Positions 1 through 6,485 of a DNA stretch of 19,096 nucleotides are shown here, piece by piece; the first letter of the stretch is position 1, and the number at the start of each line of letters is the position of its first letter. The translations under genes were made by a program, and so were the position numbers. The notes beneath the pieces are model-generated. The model was not told the DNA's origin. It saw only the letters and a list, made by a program, of their open reading frames with translations, and did not search any database. The stretch comes from JANOAR01 sp031411235 (lineage in GTDB: Bacteria > Verrucomicrobiota > Verrucomicrobiia > Verrucomicrobiales > Verrucomicrobiaceae): assembly GCA_031411235.1 (NCBI GenBank), contig JANOAR010000087.1, forward strand, positions 1-19,096. Reading direction: 5' to 3'.

Positions 1-2
1 AA

Positions 3-197
3 GTTATGAACGTCTGCCAAACCACCGTCATGGAGAGCGCCTGGGAGCGCGAACAGGACGTGACCGTACACGGCTGGATCTACGGGTTGCACGATGGCAT
101 CGTGCGCGACCTCGATGTCGATGTGGCCGATCCCGAAGCCATCGAAGCGACTCGCAGCAAAGCGGTAGGAAGGGTCTTTGATCGCACTGGCAGCTAG
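3..197 (+). CDS. can: Beta-class carbonic anhydrase, C-terminal fragment (5' end outside window)
   Basis: The gene runs in from the left edge in the frame beginning at base 3 and stops at TAG 195-197, leaving about 64 residues. The tail contains TTVMESAWEREQ, VTVHGWIYGLHDG and VRDLDVDV. These match the C-terminal segment of beta-carbonic anhydrases such as E. coli Can, which has STIMQSAWKRGQ, TIHGWAYGIHDG and LLRDLDV. The family is a cytoplasmic zinc enzyme that interconverts CO2 and bicarbonate, supplying bicarbonate to carboxylases. The zinc ligands (Cys, Asp, His, Cys) lie upstream of the window and cannot be checked. The ATG at 6 is an internal methionine and not the start. It converges on the DUF1553 gene with a 57-bp gap. 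The family call is firm; the fragment says nothing about activity. Confidence 0.9.
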   Translation, partial: VMNVCQTTVMESAWEREQDVTVHGWIYGLHDGIVRDLDVDVADPEAIEATRSKAVGRVFDRTGS

Positions 198-202
198 CCA
201 GT
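186..202 (+). terminator. Possible stem-loop over the carbonic anhydrase stop codon
   Basis: ACTGGC (186-191) pairs perfectly with GCCAGT (197-202) around a five-base loop that includes part of the TAG stop. The next bases are only weakly T-rich (TCTTAG). It sits at the 3' end of a gene in a short convergent gap, which fits a terminator, but without a real U-tract the call is weak. Confidence 0.25.
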
Positions 203-254
203 TCTTAGCTCAAACATCGTCCTCGTTATTGAAGCGTCATCATGACGTTCGCCA

Positions 255-2948
255 TCAATCCACATATAGGAACTCGTTGGAACTCATCAGCGCATGGCAC
301 AGTGCGGTGAGGCCGAGCAACTCAGGGGCGGCGTTGTCTTTTTCCACAGTGCCATTCACGCGTTCGAGCTTTGTCGGGTTGGCTTTATAATGCGCGGTCT
401 GGGCGCGGATGAAGGCGACGGCCTCCTGCTGATCGGCCATGCTGGGGCTGCGGGCGAGGCTGATGTTCCAGGCGAGCTGCACTTGTTTTTCCAAATCGGT
501 GCCACACTCGATGAGCACACGCTGGGCGAAATCCTGGGCGTGCTCGCGCATGTATAAATTGTTCATCAGCAGCAGGCTCTGCGGGCTCACGGTGGTGACG
601 GGGCGCGAGGCACAGTTGGCCTCCGTCATCGCGGGCGCATCGAAGGCGGCGAAGACTTCTAGCGGCATTGAGCGGCGGGCCTGCACGTAGATGCTGCGGC
701 GATAATCCTGGCCGTTGAGCGAGAGGTGCTTGCCCGTTTGTCGCCCGGCAGTGTCGCGGGTGTCGATGCCCATGATGATCTGGCCTTGCTCGTTGTAGGT
801 TACGGGCACGGCAGCGCCGCCGATGCTGGCATTCAACCGACCCGACACAGCGAGCAGCGAATCGCGCAGCGTTTCAGCTTCGAGTCGCTGCACGTTCAAG
901 CGGCTGAGCAAGCGGTTGTCCGGGTCGATGCGCTCGCGCTGGGTCTCGCGCTGCGAGGACTGCTGATAAGTCTGCGAGGTCATCATCAGGCGGTGCAGAT
1001 GCTTCATGCTCCAGCCCTTTTTCATAAACTCGCTGGCGAGCCAGTCGAGCAACTCAGGGTGGCTGGGATGTTCGCCGAGCTGGCCGAAATCGTTGGGCGT
1101 GTTGACGATGCCTTTACCGAAGTGGCGCATCCAGACCTGGTTCACCAGCACCCGGGCGAGCAGTGGATGCGTGCCATCCGTGAGGGATTGGGCAAAGGCC
1201 AGCCGTCGCCCCGTGGTGGGTAGGGTAGGGGACTTCTCGGGCACTTCTATGGCCCGATGGCCCGCGAGAATGGTGAGGTCGCCGGGCTTCACTTGCTCCT
1301 TGGGCTGCTCGATGTCGCCTCGATTAAAGATGAAGGTTGCCGGGATCGCTGTGGCTGCTTTGGGCGTCTCGTCAAAAGCATGAACAAACTCTTCCAAGGG
1401 CTTCTTGGCCCGCACGGCAGTGGCTTCGGCGACCATGTTTTTGAGCGTGTCGGCGTGATGGGTTTTGTTTGTCGTATCGTAGAGGTAGAGCGAACCACCG
1501 CTCAGTTGGTTCACGCGTGGGTAGGCTTTCAGCAGCTTGGTTTGGTCGGCGGTGCGTTTCTTCAACTCAGTGCGATAGGCGGTTCGCAAAACATCGCGAT
1601 CCTTGGCTTCAGCCTTGGCGAGTTCCTTTTCCAGCACCTCGGTGATGAATTCTTCCTGCTTCACCAGCCGTGCGGCGTCGAGCTTCTTCGCTTCGACTTC
1701 AATCTTTGCTCCCACCTCGCGCTGTGCATCGGTGAGCAACGATACCAGTCGGCTATTGGGCACGCGCCAGCTTTTAGTGTCGAAGCCAGGCTCAAAGATG
1801 GCGCGCAGCCGGTAGTAGTCGGCCTGCGTGATGGGGTCGTAGCGATGGTCATGGCACTGCGCGCAGCCGATGGTCAAGCCGTAGAAGGCAGTGCTCACAA
1901 TTTTGATCGTGTCGGCGATAGTGGCGTTCTGGGCGGCCTTGTCATTCATCGCGCCCGTGCCATCGGCAGCCATGCGCAGGAAGCCAGTCGCGGTGATTTT
2001 TTCGATGGCATCTGGTGACAAGTTTTTGTGCGGCTGTGGCACCATCTCATCACCTGCGAGTTGCTCTCGGATGAACTGATCGAAGGGTTTGTCCGCGTTC
2101 CAGGCCTTCACCACATAGTCGCGGTACTTGTAGGCATACTTGCGCTCCAGGTCTTTGTCGGTGTAGCCATCGCTGTCCGCGTAGCCTGCTATGTCTAGCC
2201 AATGGCGGCCCCAGCGCTCGCCGTAGGCAGGAGAGTCGAGCAGGCGGTCGATCAGACTGCGGATGGCAGTTTGTGGATGCTCGATGGTATCCAACTCGAA
2301 GGCCGCGACTTCGGCTGGAGTCGGGGGCAGGCCGATGAGATCGAAGGTCGCGCGGCGGATGAAGGTAACCGCGTCGGCTGCGGGCGAGAAGGTGAGGCCG
2401 CTCTTGCTTTGCTTTTCGGCGATGAAGTCGTCGATGGGATTCGCTGCTGCCCTTGTCACTTGTGTCTTGTTCCTTGGTTCTTTCCGAATCGGCTGGAGAG
2501 CCCACCACGCCCGCTCTTCATAGGTGAAAGCATGTTCTGGCCCCAGCACCAAGGGCTCGGGGCGTGAAGTTTTCGCCCCTTGGGCAATCCATTGTTCGAT
2601 GGTGGCGATCTGCTCAGGCTTCAGCTTGCCTTTGCCCTTGGGCATCTCGCCTTTGCTGACCAGCTCCAGCAAGTGGCTCTCGCCAGTCTTGCCAGGGACA
2701 ATCGCGGCACCCGACTTGCCGCCTTTTAAAATGAAGCGCGTCAGCCGCACATCGAGCCCGCCCTTGGTCACGCCTTCCTCGCCGTGGCACTGGAAGCAGT
2801 TGGTCTTTAAGATCGGGCGGATGTCCTTTTCAAAGGTCAGCGAGGTTGGCTGCGACAATGCTGCGAGGCACAAGCATTGCATGGCTGAAGCAGCGACGAT
2901 GAGACGCCACAAGCTAGAAGTTGATGAAGAGAGATTACACGCGGGCAT
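255..2948 (-). CDS. Exported PSCyt1-DUF1549-DUF1553 protein (planctomycete-type cytochrome c)
   Basis: This 897-aa protein has the usual three-part architecture of the family. An N-terminal hydrophobic segment (about residues 13-32) is a likely signal peptide. A planctomycete-type cytochrome c domain follows, with the heme-binding motif CFQCH at 51-55 and a possible axial Met in EMPKGKG near 102. DUF1549 spans about 170-385 and carries a second CxxCH (CAQCH, 362-366). A charged, probably coiled region covers about 405-475, and DUF1553 covers about 580-870 (LVNQVWMRHFGKG, GEHPSHPELLDWLA). The family is abundant in Planctomycetes and Verrucomicrobia, is exported, and is suspected to take part in sugar or polymer oxidation; its exact reaction is not established. 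Such genes are often followed by a DUF1501 partner, but here the next gene downstream is the convergent carbonic anhydrase. The 2948 ATG is chosen because it includes the whole signal peptide; no Shine-Dalgarno is evident. Confidence 0.93.
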   Translation of the reverse strand: MPACNLSSSTSSLWRLIVAASAMQCLCLAALSQPTSLTFEKDIRPILKTNCFQCHGEEGVTKGGLDVRLTRFILKGGKSGAAIVPGKTGESHLLELVSKGEMPKGKGKLKPEQIATIEQWIAQGAKTSRPEPLVLGPEHAFTYEERAWWALQPIRKEPRNKTQVTRAAANPIDDFIAEKQSKSGLTFSPAADAVTFIRRATFDLIGLPPTPAEVAAFELDTIEHPQTAIRSLIDRLLDSPAYGERWGRHWLDIAGYADSDGYTDKDLERKYAYKYRDYVVKAWNADKPFDQFIREQLAGDEMVPQPHKNLSPDAIEKITATGFLRMAADGTGAMNDKAAQNATIADTIKIVSTAFYGLTIGCAQCHDHRYDPITQADYYRLRAIFEPGFDTKSWRVPNSRLVSLLTDAQREVGAKIEVEAKKLDAARLVKQEEFITEVLEKELAKAEAKDRDVLRTAYRTELKKRTADQTKLLKAYPRVNQLSGGSLYLYDTTNKTHHADTLKNMVAEATAVRAKKPLEEFVHAFDETPKAATAIPATFIFNRGDIEQPKEQVKPGDLTILAGHRAIEVPEKSPTLPTTGRRLAFAQSLTDGTHPLLARVLVNQVWMRHFGKGIVNTPNDFGQLGEHPSHPELLDWLASEFMKKGWSMKHLHRLMMTSQTYQQSSQRETQRERIDPDNRLLSRLNVQRLEAETLRDSLLAVSGRLNASIGGAAVPVTYNEQGQIIMGIDTRDTAGRQTGKHLSLNGQDYRRSIYVQARRSMPLEVFAAFDAPAMTEANCASRPVTTVSPQSLLLMNNLYMREHAQDFAQRVLIECGTDLEKQVQLAWNISLARSPSMADQQEAVAFIRAQTAHYKANPTKLERVNGTVEKDNAAPELLGLTALCHALMSSNEFLYVD

Positions 2949-3156
2949 GGCTGACTGGAGGCTGATGTCAGAACATTACGAAAGTGTGCGAGGCAGTCCT
3001 TCAGTGCAAAAATCTCAGCGTCCCGCCTGCGGCGCGCTGGCACCGCTTGTAAATCGAACCAGCCGACAATGCGGTAGCCCCGGAATCCCGACTGACTAAG
3101 TGAGGGCTGCGCCGACAGGGTGTAGCTTTGGGGGCTGCGTAGTGCCTGTCATGCCA
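2949..3156. other. Intergenic DNA without recognisable gene
   Basis: This is the first part of the 445-bp gap between the DUF1553 gene and the esterase/propeller gene, both on the minus strand. It should hold the promoter of the DUF1553 gene. I see no convincing ORF, tRNA or clear sigma-70 promoter. The rest of the gap (3157-3393) holds a gene-end remnant and two hairpin repeats, described separately. Confidence 0.5.
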
Positions 3157-3220
3157 AGTGCATCACAAGCGCGGTGCAGGTGGCTTGATCGGTGGCATCT
3201 GGCCGCTGATGTAGCCGTGG
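3157..3220 (-). pseudogene. Orphan duplicate of the 3' end of the esterase/propeller gene
   Basis: This 64-bp stretch matches 3388-3451, the 3' end of the neighbouring gene, at 58 of 64 positions by eye. Read on the minus strand it encodes HGYISGQMPPIKPPAPRL followed by TGA. The intact gene ends HGYISGQMAPIKPPAPRL followed by TGA. Most of the six differences are silent or conservative, so the copy was probably once coding. Upstream of it on the minus strand the homology stops abruptly, three bases after a REP-like hairpin (3223-3251). No further propeller sequence is visible in the 167 bp between the copies. The simplest reading is the last remnant of a tandem paralogue whose body was deleted. 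A local duplication of the gene end through the flanking hairpins is the alternative. Confidence 0.65.
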
Positions 3221-3222
3221 AT

Positions 3223-3251
3223 GGAGCGCGGCGCTCCGACGCCGCAGCGCT
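3223..3251 (-). repeat. REP-like hairpin repeat, copy a (minus orientation)
   Basis: On the minus strand this 29-bp element contains the stem GCGGCG, loop TCGGAG, stem CGCCGC. It matches 3356-3384 in inverted orientation at 27 of 29 positions. The two differences are paired with each other across the stem, so the hairpin is preserved. It is GC-rich, lacks a T-tract and is intergenic, as expected of a REP-type palindrome and not a terminator. It lies immediately beside the orphan gene-end copy. Confidence 0.6.
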
Positions 3252-3355
3252 GGTTAGAGACCACGACAACGAATGATCCCACGCTATCGCCACCGGGCCA
3301 ATCGCGTTGACATCGAAGCAGGCGTTTCGTCATGCATTGTTACTCGCGCAAGCAG

Positions 3356-3384
3356 AGCGCTGCGGCCTCGGAGGGCCGCGCTCC
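3356..3384 (+). repeat. REP-like hairpin repeat, copy b (plus orientation)
   Basis: This is the inverted partner of the 3223-3251 element: stem GCGGCC, loop TCGGAG, stem GGCCGC. A second possible pairing, GAGCGC (3355-3360) with GCGCTC (3378-3383), extends the structure. It ends nine bases before the stop codon of the esterase/propeller gene, so it could also protect or terminate that transcript, although no U-run follows in the direction of transcription. Confidence 0.6.
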
Positions 3385-3387
3385 GGT

Positions 3388-3451
3388 AGTGCATCACAGT
3401 CGCGGTGCAGGCGGTTTGATCGGTGCCATCTGGCCGCTGATGTAGCCATGG
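3388..3451. repeat. 64-bp direct repeat (second copy lies at 3157-3220)
   Basis: This is the intact copy of a direct repeat whose partner is the orphan gene end at 3157-3220, with six mismatches in 64 bp. It covers the last 19 codons of the esterase/propeller gene (stop included) and six bases beyond. Confidence 0.7.
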
Positions 3452-5205
3452 GCCTTGGTGTGGCGCTTGTAGATCTTGTCGCCGCACGCGATGAAGAGGT
3501 GGCTGAGGTCCTTGCCGCCAAAGCAAACGTCATGCGGCTGTTGCGGGGTGGGGAGGATGAAGTTCACGCGGCCTGCTTGGTCGAGGACTTGGATGCCGAG
3601 CGAGGTGGCGACGTAGAGCCAGCCGTTGGTGTCCACGCACATTGAACGAACACCTGGTTCTGCATTGCCGAGGGAATCGAGCAATCCAAAGGTTTGGCCG
3701 GAGATAATCGAAGGTTGTTGTTCGTCTCCAACCACTCGGTGTGATTCAATCGTGTTCACCGAGGATCTCGCAAAATATAGAGTTGTTTGGTCTGGGCTTA
3801 GAATTAGCCGTGTCGAATCTCGCCCCCGACTCTTGAGCGGTGTCTGCGGCTCCGCTGCTGGTGTTGCTTCCCAACGGGATTTCTTTGCCCACAGCATGCT
3901 TTGATCACCCCACTGAGTCACCACATAAACTTGTCCCGAATAGGCGACCGCGAAATCATCTATCAGGTCATCTGTGTTGTGCTCGTTGGAAGGACCAATG
4001 AACTGACTCGCTGATCCGTTTCGATCCAAAGTGACAACGGATGGATCGGAGGCAAGCCAGGGAAGTTTACAGTAAAGCTTGCCTTCTTTGTCGAGCGAGA
4101 GGCGCGCGAGTTCATTGAGCGGACCGCTTTTCTTCCCGTAACGAAGGGACACATTACCAGAGGAAGACAGTTGCTTGATGCCTTCATTATCTGAGTAAAC
4201 AAGGGTTCCGTCGAGATCAGCCGTGATGGCGAAGGTTGGATCGTGCAAAACGCCCTGCACACCTTTGACTGAGACTTCCCACTCCCCATCCCCCACCACC
4301 TGCCCGCCGACCCACTTCGCATCGCCGCGTGGGTTCGCCTTCACGGGCTCGTCGGGGTAGCCCTTCCAGAGCCAGCGCAGCACGTCGGGGAAGATCGCGG
4401 TGGCGTGCTTCGCGTTGTGGCCGCCGGTGCCCCAGGTGTGGTTCACGTCGTAGCCGTTCCACGTCAGCGCGCGCTCCATGGTCTGGTTCGCCATCCACCA
4501 GTCGCCGCAGTAGAGGTTGTTGTCGTTCTCGCCGCTTTGCAGATACACGCGCAGGGGCTTGGGCTCGAACTTGCGCACCAGCACGGGCAACTGGTCCGCG
4601 CCGTGGATGCCGACATACGTGCCGACGCCGGTGAAGAGGCGGCGGAACTGATCGGGCCGATGCCAGCCGACCATGAAGGCGCAGATGCCGCCGCTGCTGT
4701 TGCCTGCGATGGCGCGGGCGTTCGGATCGTCGCTGAGCTTGAGCTGGTGCTTCGCTGTGATGGCGGGCAGGAACTCGTCGATGAGGAAGCGCGCGTAGCT
4801 GTCGGTAACGCTGTCATACTCATAGCTGCGGTTGTAGCGCGGCAGGGCGTTGGCGTTCGCGGCAGGCACGACGCCGGGCTTGATGAAGATGCCGATCATC
4901 GCGGGGATGTCGTGCTTCGCGATGAGGTTGTCGAAGACCGTGGGGGCCTGATAAATGACGCCGTCCTGGAACACCATGAAGGGCGCGGGCCTAGCGGCAT
5001 CGAGCCCGGCGGGCAGGTAGATTTGATACTCGCGCTCGGTGCCGGGGAAGAGGCTGCCGTCCTTGGCCAGATACGTGTCCTTGAGCATCTGCCCCTTCGC
5101 CACGCCCGCCTGCGGCATGGAGTCTGGCCCCGGCTTGTAGTCGTCGGCAGCAAAGGCGCTGGCACAGAGAAGGGCGAGCAGAGCGGTGAGGGTGGGACGT
5201 TGCAT
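3394..5205 (-). CDS. Exported esterase (enterochelin-esterase type) fused to SMP-30/gluconolactonase-like propeller
   Basis: A signal peptide (residues 1-19, cleavage after ASAFA) starts this 603-aa protein. Residues about 40-285 form an alpha/beta hydrolase of the esterase D / enterochelin esterase type. The nucleophile elbow GNSSGG is at 168-173 (Ser170), a likely acid lies in SGENDNN (225-230), and the likely histidine is in GGHN (His263). Residues about 310-590 resemble the SMP-30/gluconolactonase/LRE beta-propeller (LDGTLVYSDN, PGVRSMCVDTNGWLYVATSLGIQVLD, PHDVCFGG). The combination suggests removal of acyl groups or opening of lactones on an exported sugar substrate; substrate and activity are inference. 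The DNA for roughly the middle of the propeller (about 3640-4260) is clearly poorer in GC than both ends of the gene. A 62-aa membrane peptide gene lies 25 bp upstream on the same strand. No Shine-Dalgarno is visible before the 5205 ATG; the signal peptide fixes the start. Confidence 0.88.
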   Translation of the reverse strand: MQRPTLTALLALLCASAFAADDYKPGPDSMPQAGVAKGQMLKDTYLAKDGSLFPGTEREYQIYLPAGLDAARPAPFMVFQDGVIYQAPTVFDNLIAKHDIPAMIGIFIKPGVVPAANANALPRYNRSYEYDSVTDSYARFLIDEFLPAITAKHQLKLSDDPNARAIAGNSSGGICAFMVGWHRPDQFRRLFTGVGTYVGIHGADQLPVLVRKFEPKPLRVYLQSGENDNNLYCGDWWMANQTMERALTWNGYDVNHTWGTGGHNAKHATAIFPDVLRWLWKGYPDEPVKANPRGDAKWVGGQVVGDGEWEVSVKGVQGVLHDPTFAITADLDGTLVYSDNEGIKQLSSSGNVSLRYGKKSGPLNELARLSLDKEGKLYCKLPWLASDPSVVTLDRNGSASQFIGPSNEHNTDDLIDDFAVAYSGQVYVVTQWGDQSMLWAKKSRWEATPAAEPQTPLKSRGRDSTRLILSPDQTTLYFARSSVNTIESHRVVGDEQQPSIISGQTFGLLDSLGNAEPGVRSMCVDTNGWLYVATSLGIQVLDQAGRVNFILPTPQQPHDVCFGGKDLSHLFIACGDKIYKRHTKAHGYISGQMAPIKPPAPRL

Positions 5206-5230
5206 GGTTAACGGTGGCGGATGGGTGAAA

Positions 5231-5419
5231 CTAGGCGTCGGAGTTCTTCGTGGTCGGCAAAGGCGGCGGTGGCAAGGGCGTGCTTGTCTTATTCATCTTG
5301 ATCAAGCGAGAGATGGCGAAGGCGATGAGGATGACCGCCACAGGAAAGCCAATGAACAAGATGGCGATGACGATCAATTCGGGGACACCGAGCGGGCCTA
5401 GAGCGAGCAGTGAATTCAT
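5231..5419 (-). CDS. Small single-pass membrane protein, unknown function
   Basis: This predicted 62-aa peptide has a short N-terminal stretch, one strong hydrophobic segment (about residues 12-38, GVPELIVIAILFIGFPVAVI), basic residues after it (RLIKMNK) and a proline-rich tail (PLPPPPLP). The start loosely resembles Tat-translocase TatA peptides (GxPELIVI), but the amphipathic helix and the FGPKKLPEL-type hinge of TatA are absent, so I do not call it TatA. Its stop is 25 bp before the esterase/propeller start on the same strand, so co-transcription is likely. The positive-inside pattern suggests a cytoplasmic C-terminal tail. I do not recognise a family; the strong membrane-segment composition is the main reason to believe it is coding. 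Confidence 0.6.
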   Translation of the reverse strand: MNSLLALGPLGVPELIVIAILFIGFPVAVILIAFAISRLIKMNKTSTPLPPPPLPTTKNSDA

Positions 5420-5543
5420 AGGCTAGCAGATTGGAGAAAGCGGCCGTCGAGTGCGAGGAAAATTTCTGCCTTGTGGATTCATCAAGCTAAGCGAAAGCCT
5501 GCTCTCGTCGCTCACGTTTGCCCTGTCCTCGCTTTACTCACTC

Positions 5544-6350
5544 ATGAAAATCATCTCCCTGCTGTCCGCCGCACTCGTCCTCGTTGTTGTCACTCTTTTC
5601 GCCCAGGAAGGGCAGGCGGTGAAGCCGCTGAAGGTGCTCATGGTCTGCGGCGGCTGCTGCCACGACTACGCGCAGCAAAAGCTCATCCTCGCCGAGGGAA
5701 TCAGTGCTCGGGCGAATGTAGAATTTACCGTCGTGCATGAAGAAGGCCCCAAAGGGAAGGCTGACAAGGAGCACAAAATTAGCATTTATGAAAAGGCTGA
5801 CTGGGCCGCGGGTTACGATGTGGTGCTGCACAATGAATGCTTTGGTGCGGTGATGGATGTGCCCTTCATCGAGCGCATCGCGCAGCCCCATTTCGACGGT
5901 GTGCCTGCGGTGTTGCTCCATTGCTCGGCCCACAGCTACCGCATGGCCGATACCGATGCTTGGCGTCATGTCGTCGGCCAGAAGAGCATGAGCCATGAGA
6001 AGAACCGCGACTTGTTGGTGAAGAACATCGCCCCTGAGCATCCCGTGATGAAGGGCTTCCCCCTGGAGTGGCTGGACAAGGCCGATGAACTCTACAAAAA
6101 CGAAATTCTCTACCCCAACTTCGTCCCGCTCGCCAAGGCCTACGGCGAAGACACGAAAAAAGACCACAACCTCGTGTGGGTGAATACCAACGGCAAAGGC
6201 AAGGTCTTTGGCACCACCATGGGCCACAACAACAGCACCATGAGTGACCCCATCTACCTCGATCTCGTCACCCGTGGCCTGCTCTGGGCCTGTGGAAAAC
6301 TGGATGCCAATGGCAAGCCGTTGCCCGGCTACGAATCGAAGCAGAAGTAG
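5544..6350 (+). CDS. Exported ThuA-like domain protein (first copy)
   Basis: This is a 268-aa protein. The open frame extends upstream to 5451, but the ATG at 5544 is preferred because it begins a good signal peptide (MKIISLLSAALVLVVVTLFA). The rest is a ThuA-like (PF06283, class-I glutamine-amidotransferase-like fold) domain. It starts KPLKVLMVCGGCCHDY (28-42), with YDVVLHNECFG (91-101), PAVLLHCSAHSYR (121-133), HPVMKGFP (166-173) and GKGKVFGTTMGHN (217-229). ThuA was first named from a trehalose-utilisation locus; the biochemical role of secreted members is poorly known, and association with 3-keto-sugar metabolism is family knowledge. It leads a same-strand set of three exported proteins (ThuA, DUF1080, ThuA). 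The 124-bp region upstream is divergent from the small membrane protein gene and should carry its promoter. Confidence 0.88.
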   Translation: MKIISLLSAALVLVVVTLFAQEGQAVKPLKVLMVCGGCCHDYAQQKLILAEGISARANVEFTVVHEEGPKGKADKEHKISIYEKADWAAGYDVVLHNECFGAVMDVPFIERIAQPHFDGVPAVLLHCSAHSYRMADTDAWRHVVGQKSMSHEKNRDLLVKNIAPEHPVMKGFPLEWLDKADELYKNEILYPNFVPLAKAYGEDTKKDHNLVWVNTNGKGKVFGTTMGHNNSTMSDPIYLDLVTRGLLWACGKLDANGKPLPGYESKQK

Positions 6351-6485
6351 CTCATAGCTGCGCGAGTGCGGTCGAATCTTCCATGCCGCTCTAGCACCAT
6401 CCAGCCAAGCAATCGCTGCGTGCTCGCAAGTAAGCCTTGCCCCCGTGCGTGTTTTCCCGGCATCCTGCACGTCACCACGCACCTC

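Noticed and set aside
232..249. Small palindrome CGTCA-TCA-TGACG in the convergent gap
   Set aside because: The stem is only five perfect pairs with a three-base loop and no T-tract; too weak to call a terminator or operator.
3284..3533. Short minus-strand frames at the end of the esterase/propeller gene, rich in Arg/Ala/Ser/Thr
   Set aside because: They are out-of-frame readings of the gene end and of the hairpin repeats.
4405..5211. A 268-codon plus-strand frame opposite the esterase domain
   Set aside because: The minus strand has signal peptide, nucleophile elbow and catalytic histidine; the plus-strand product is Val/Ala/Glu-rich filler.
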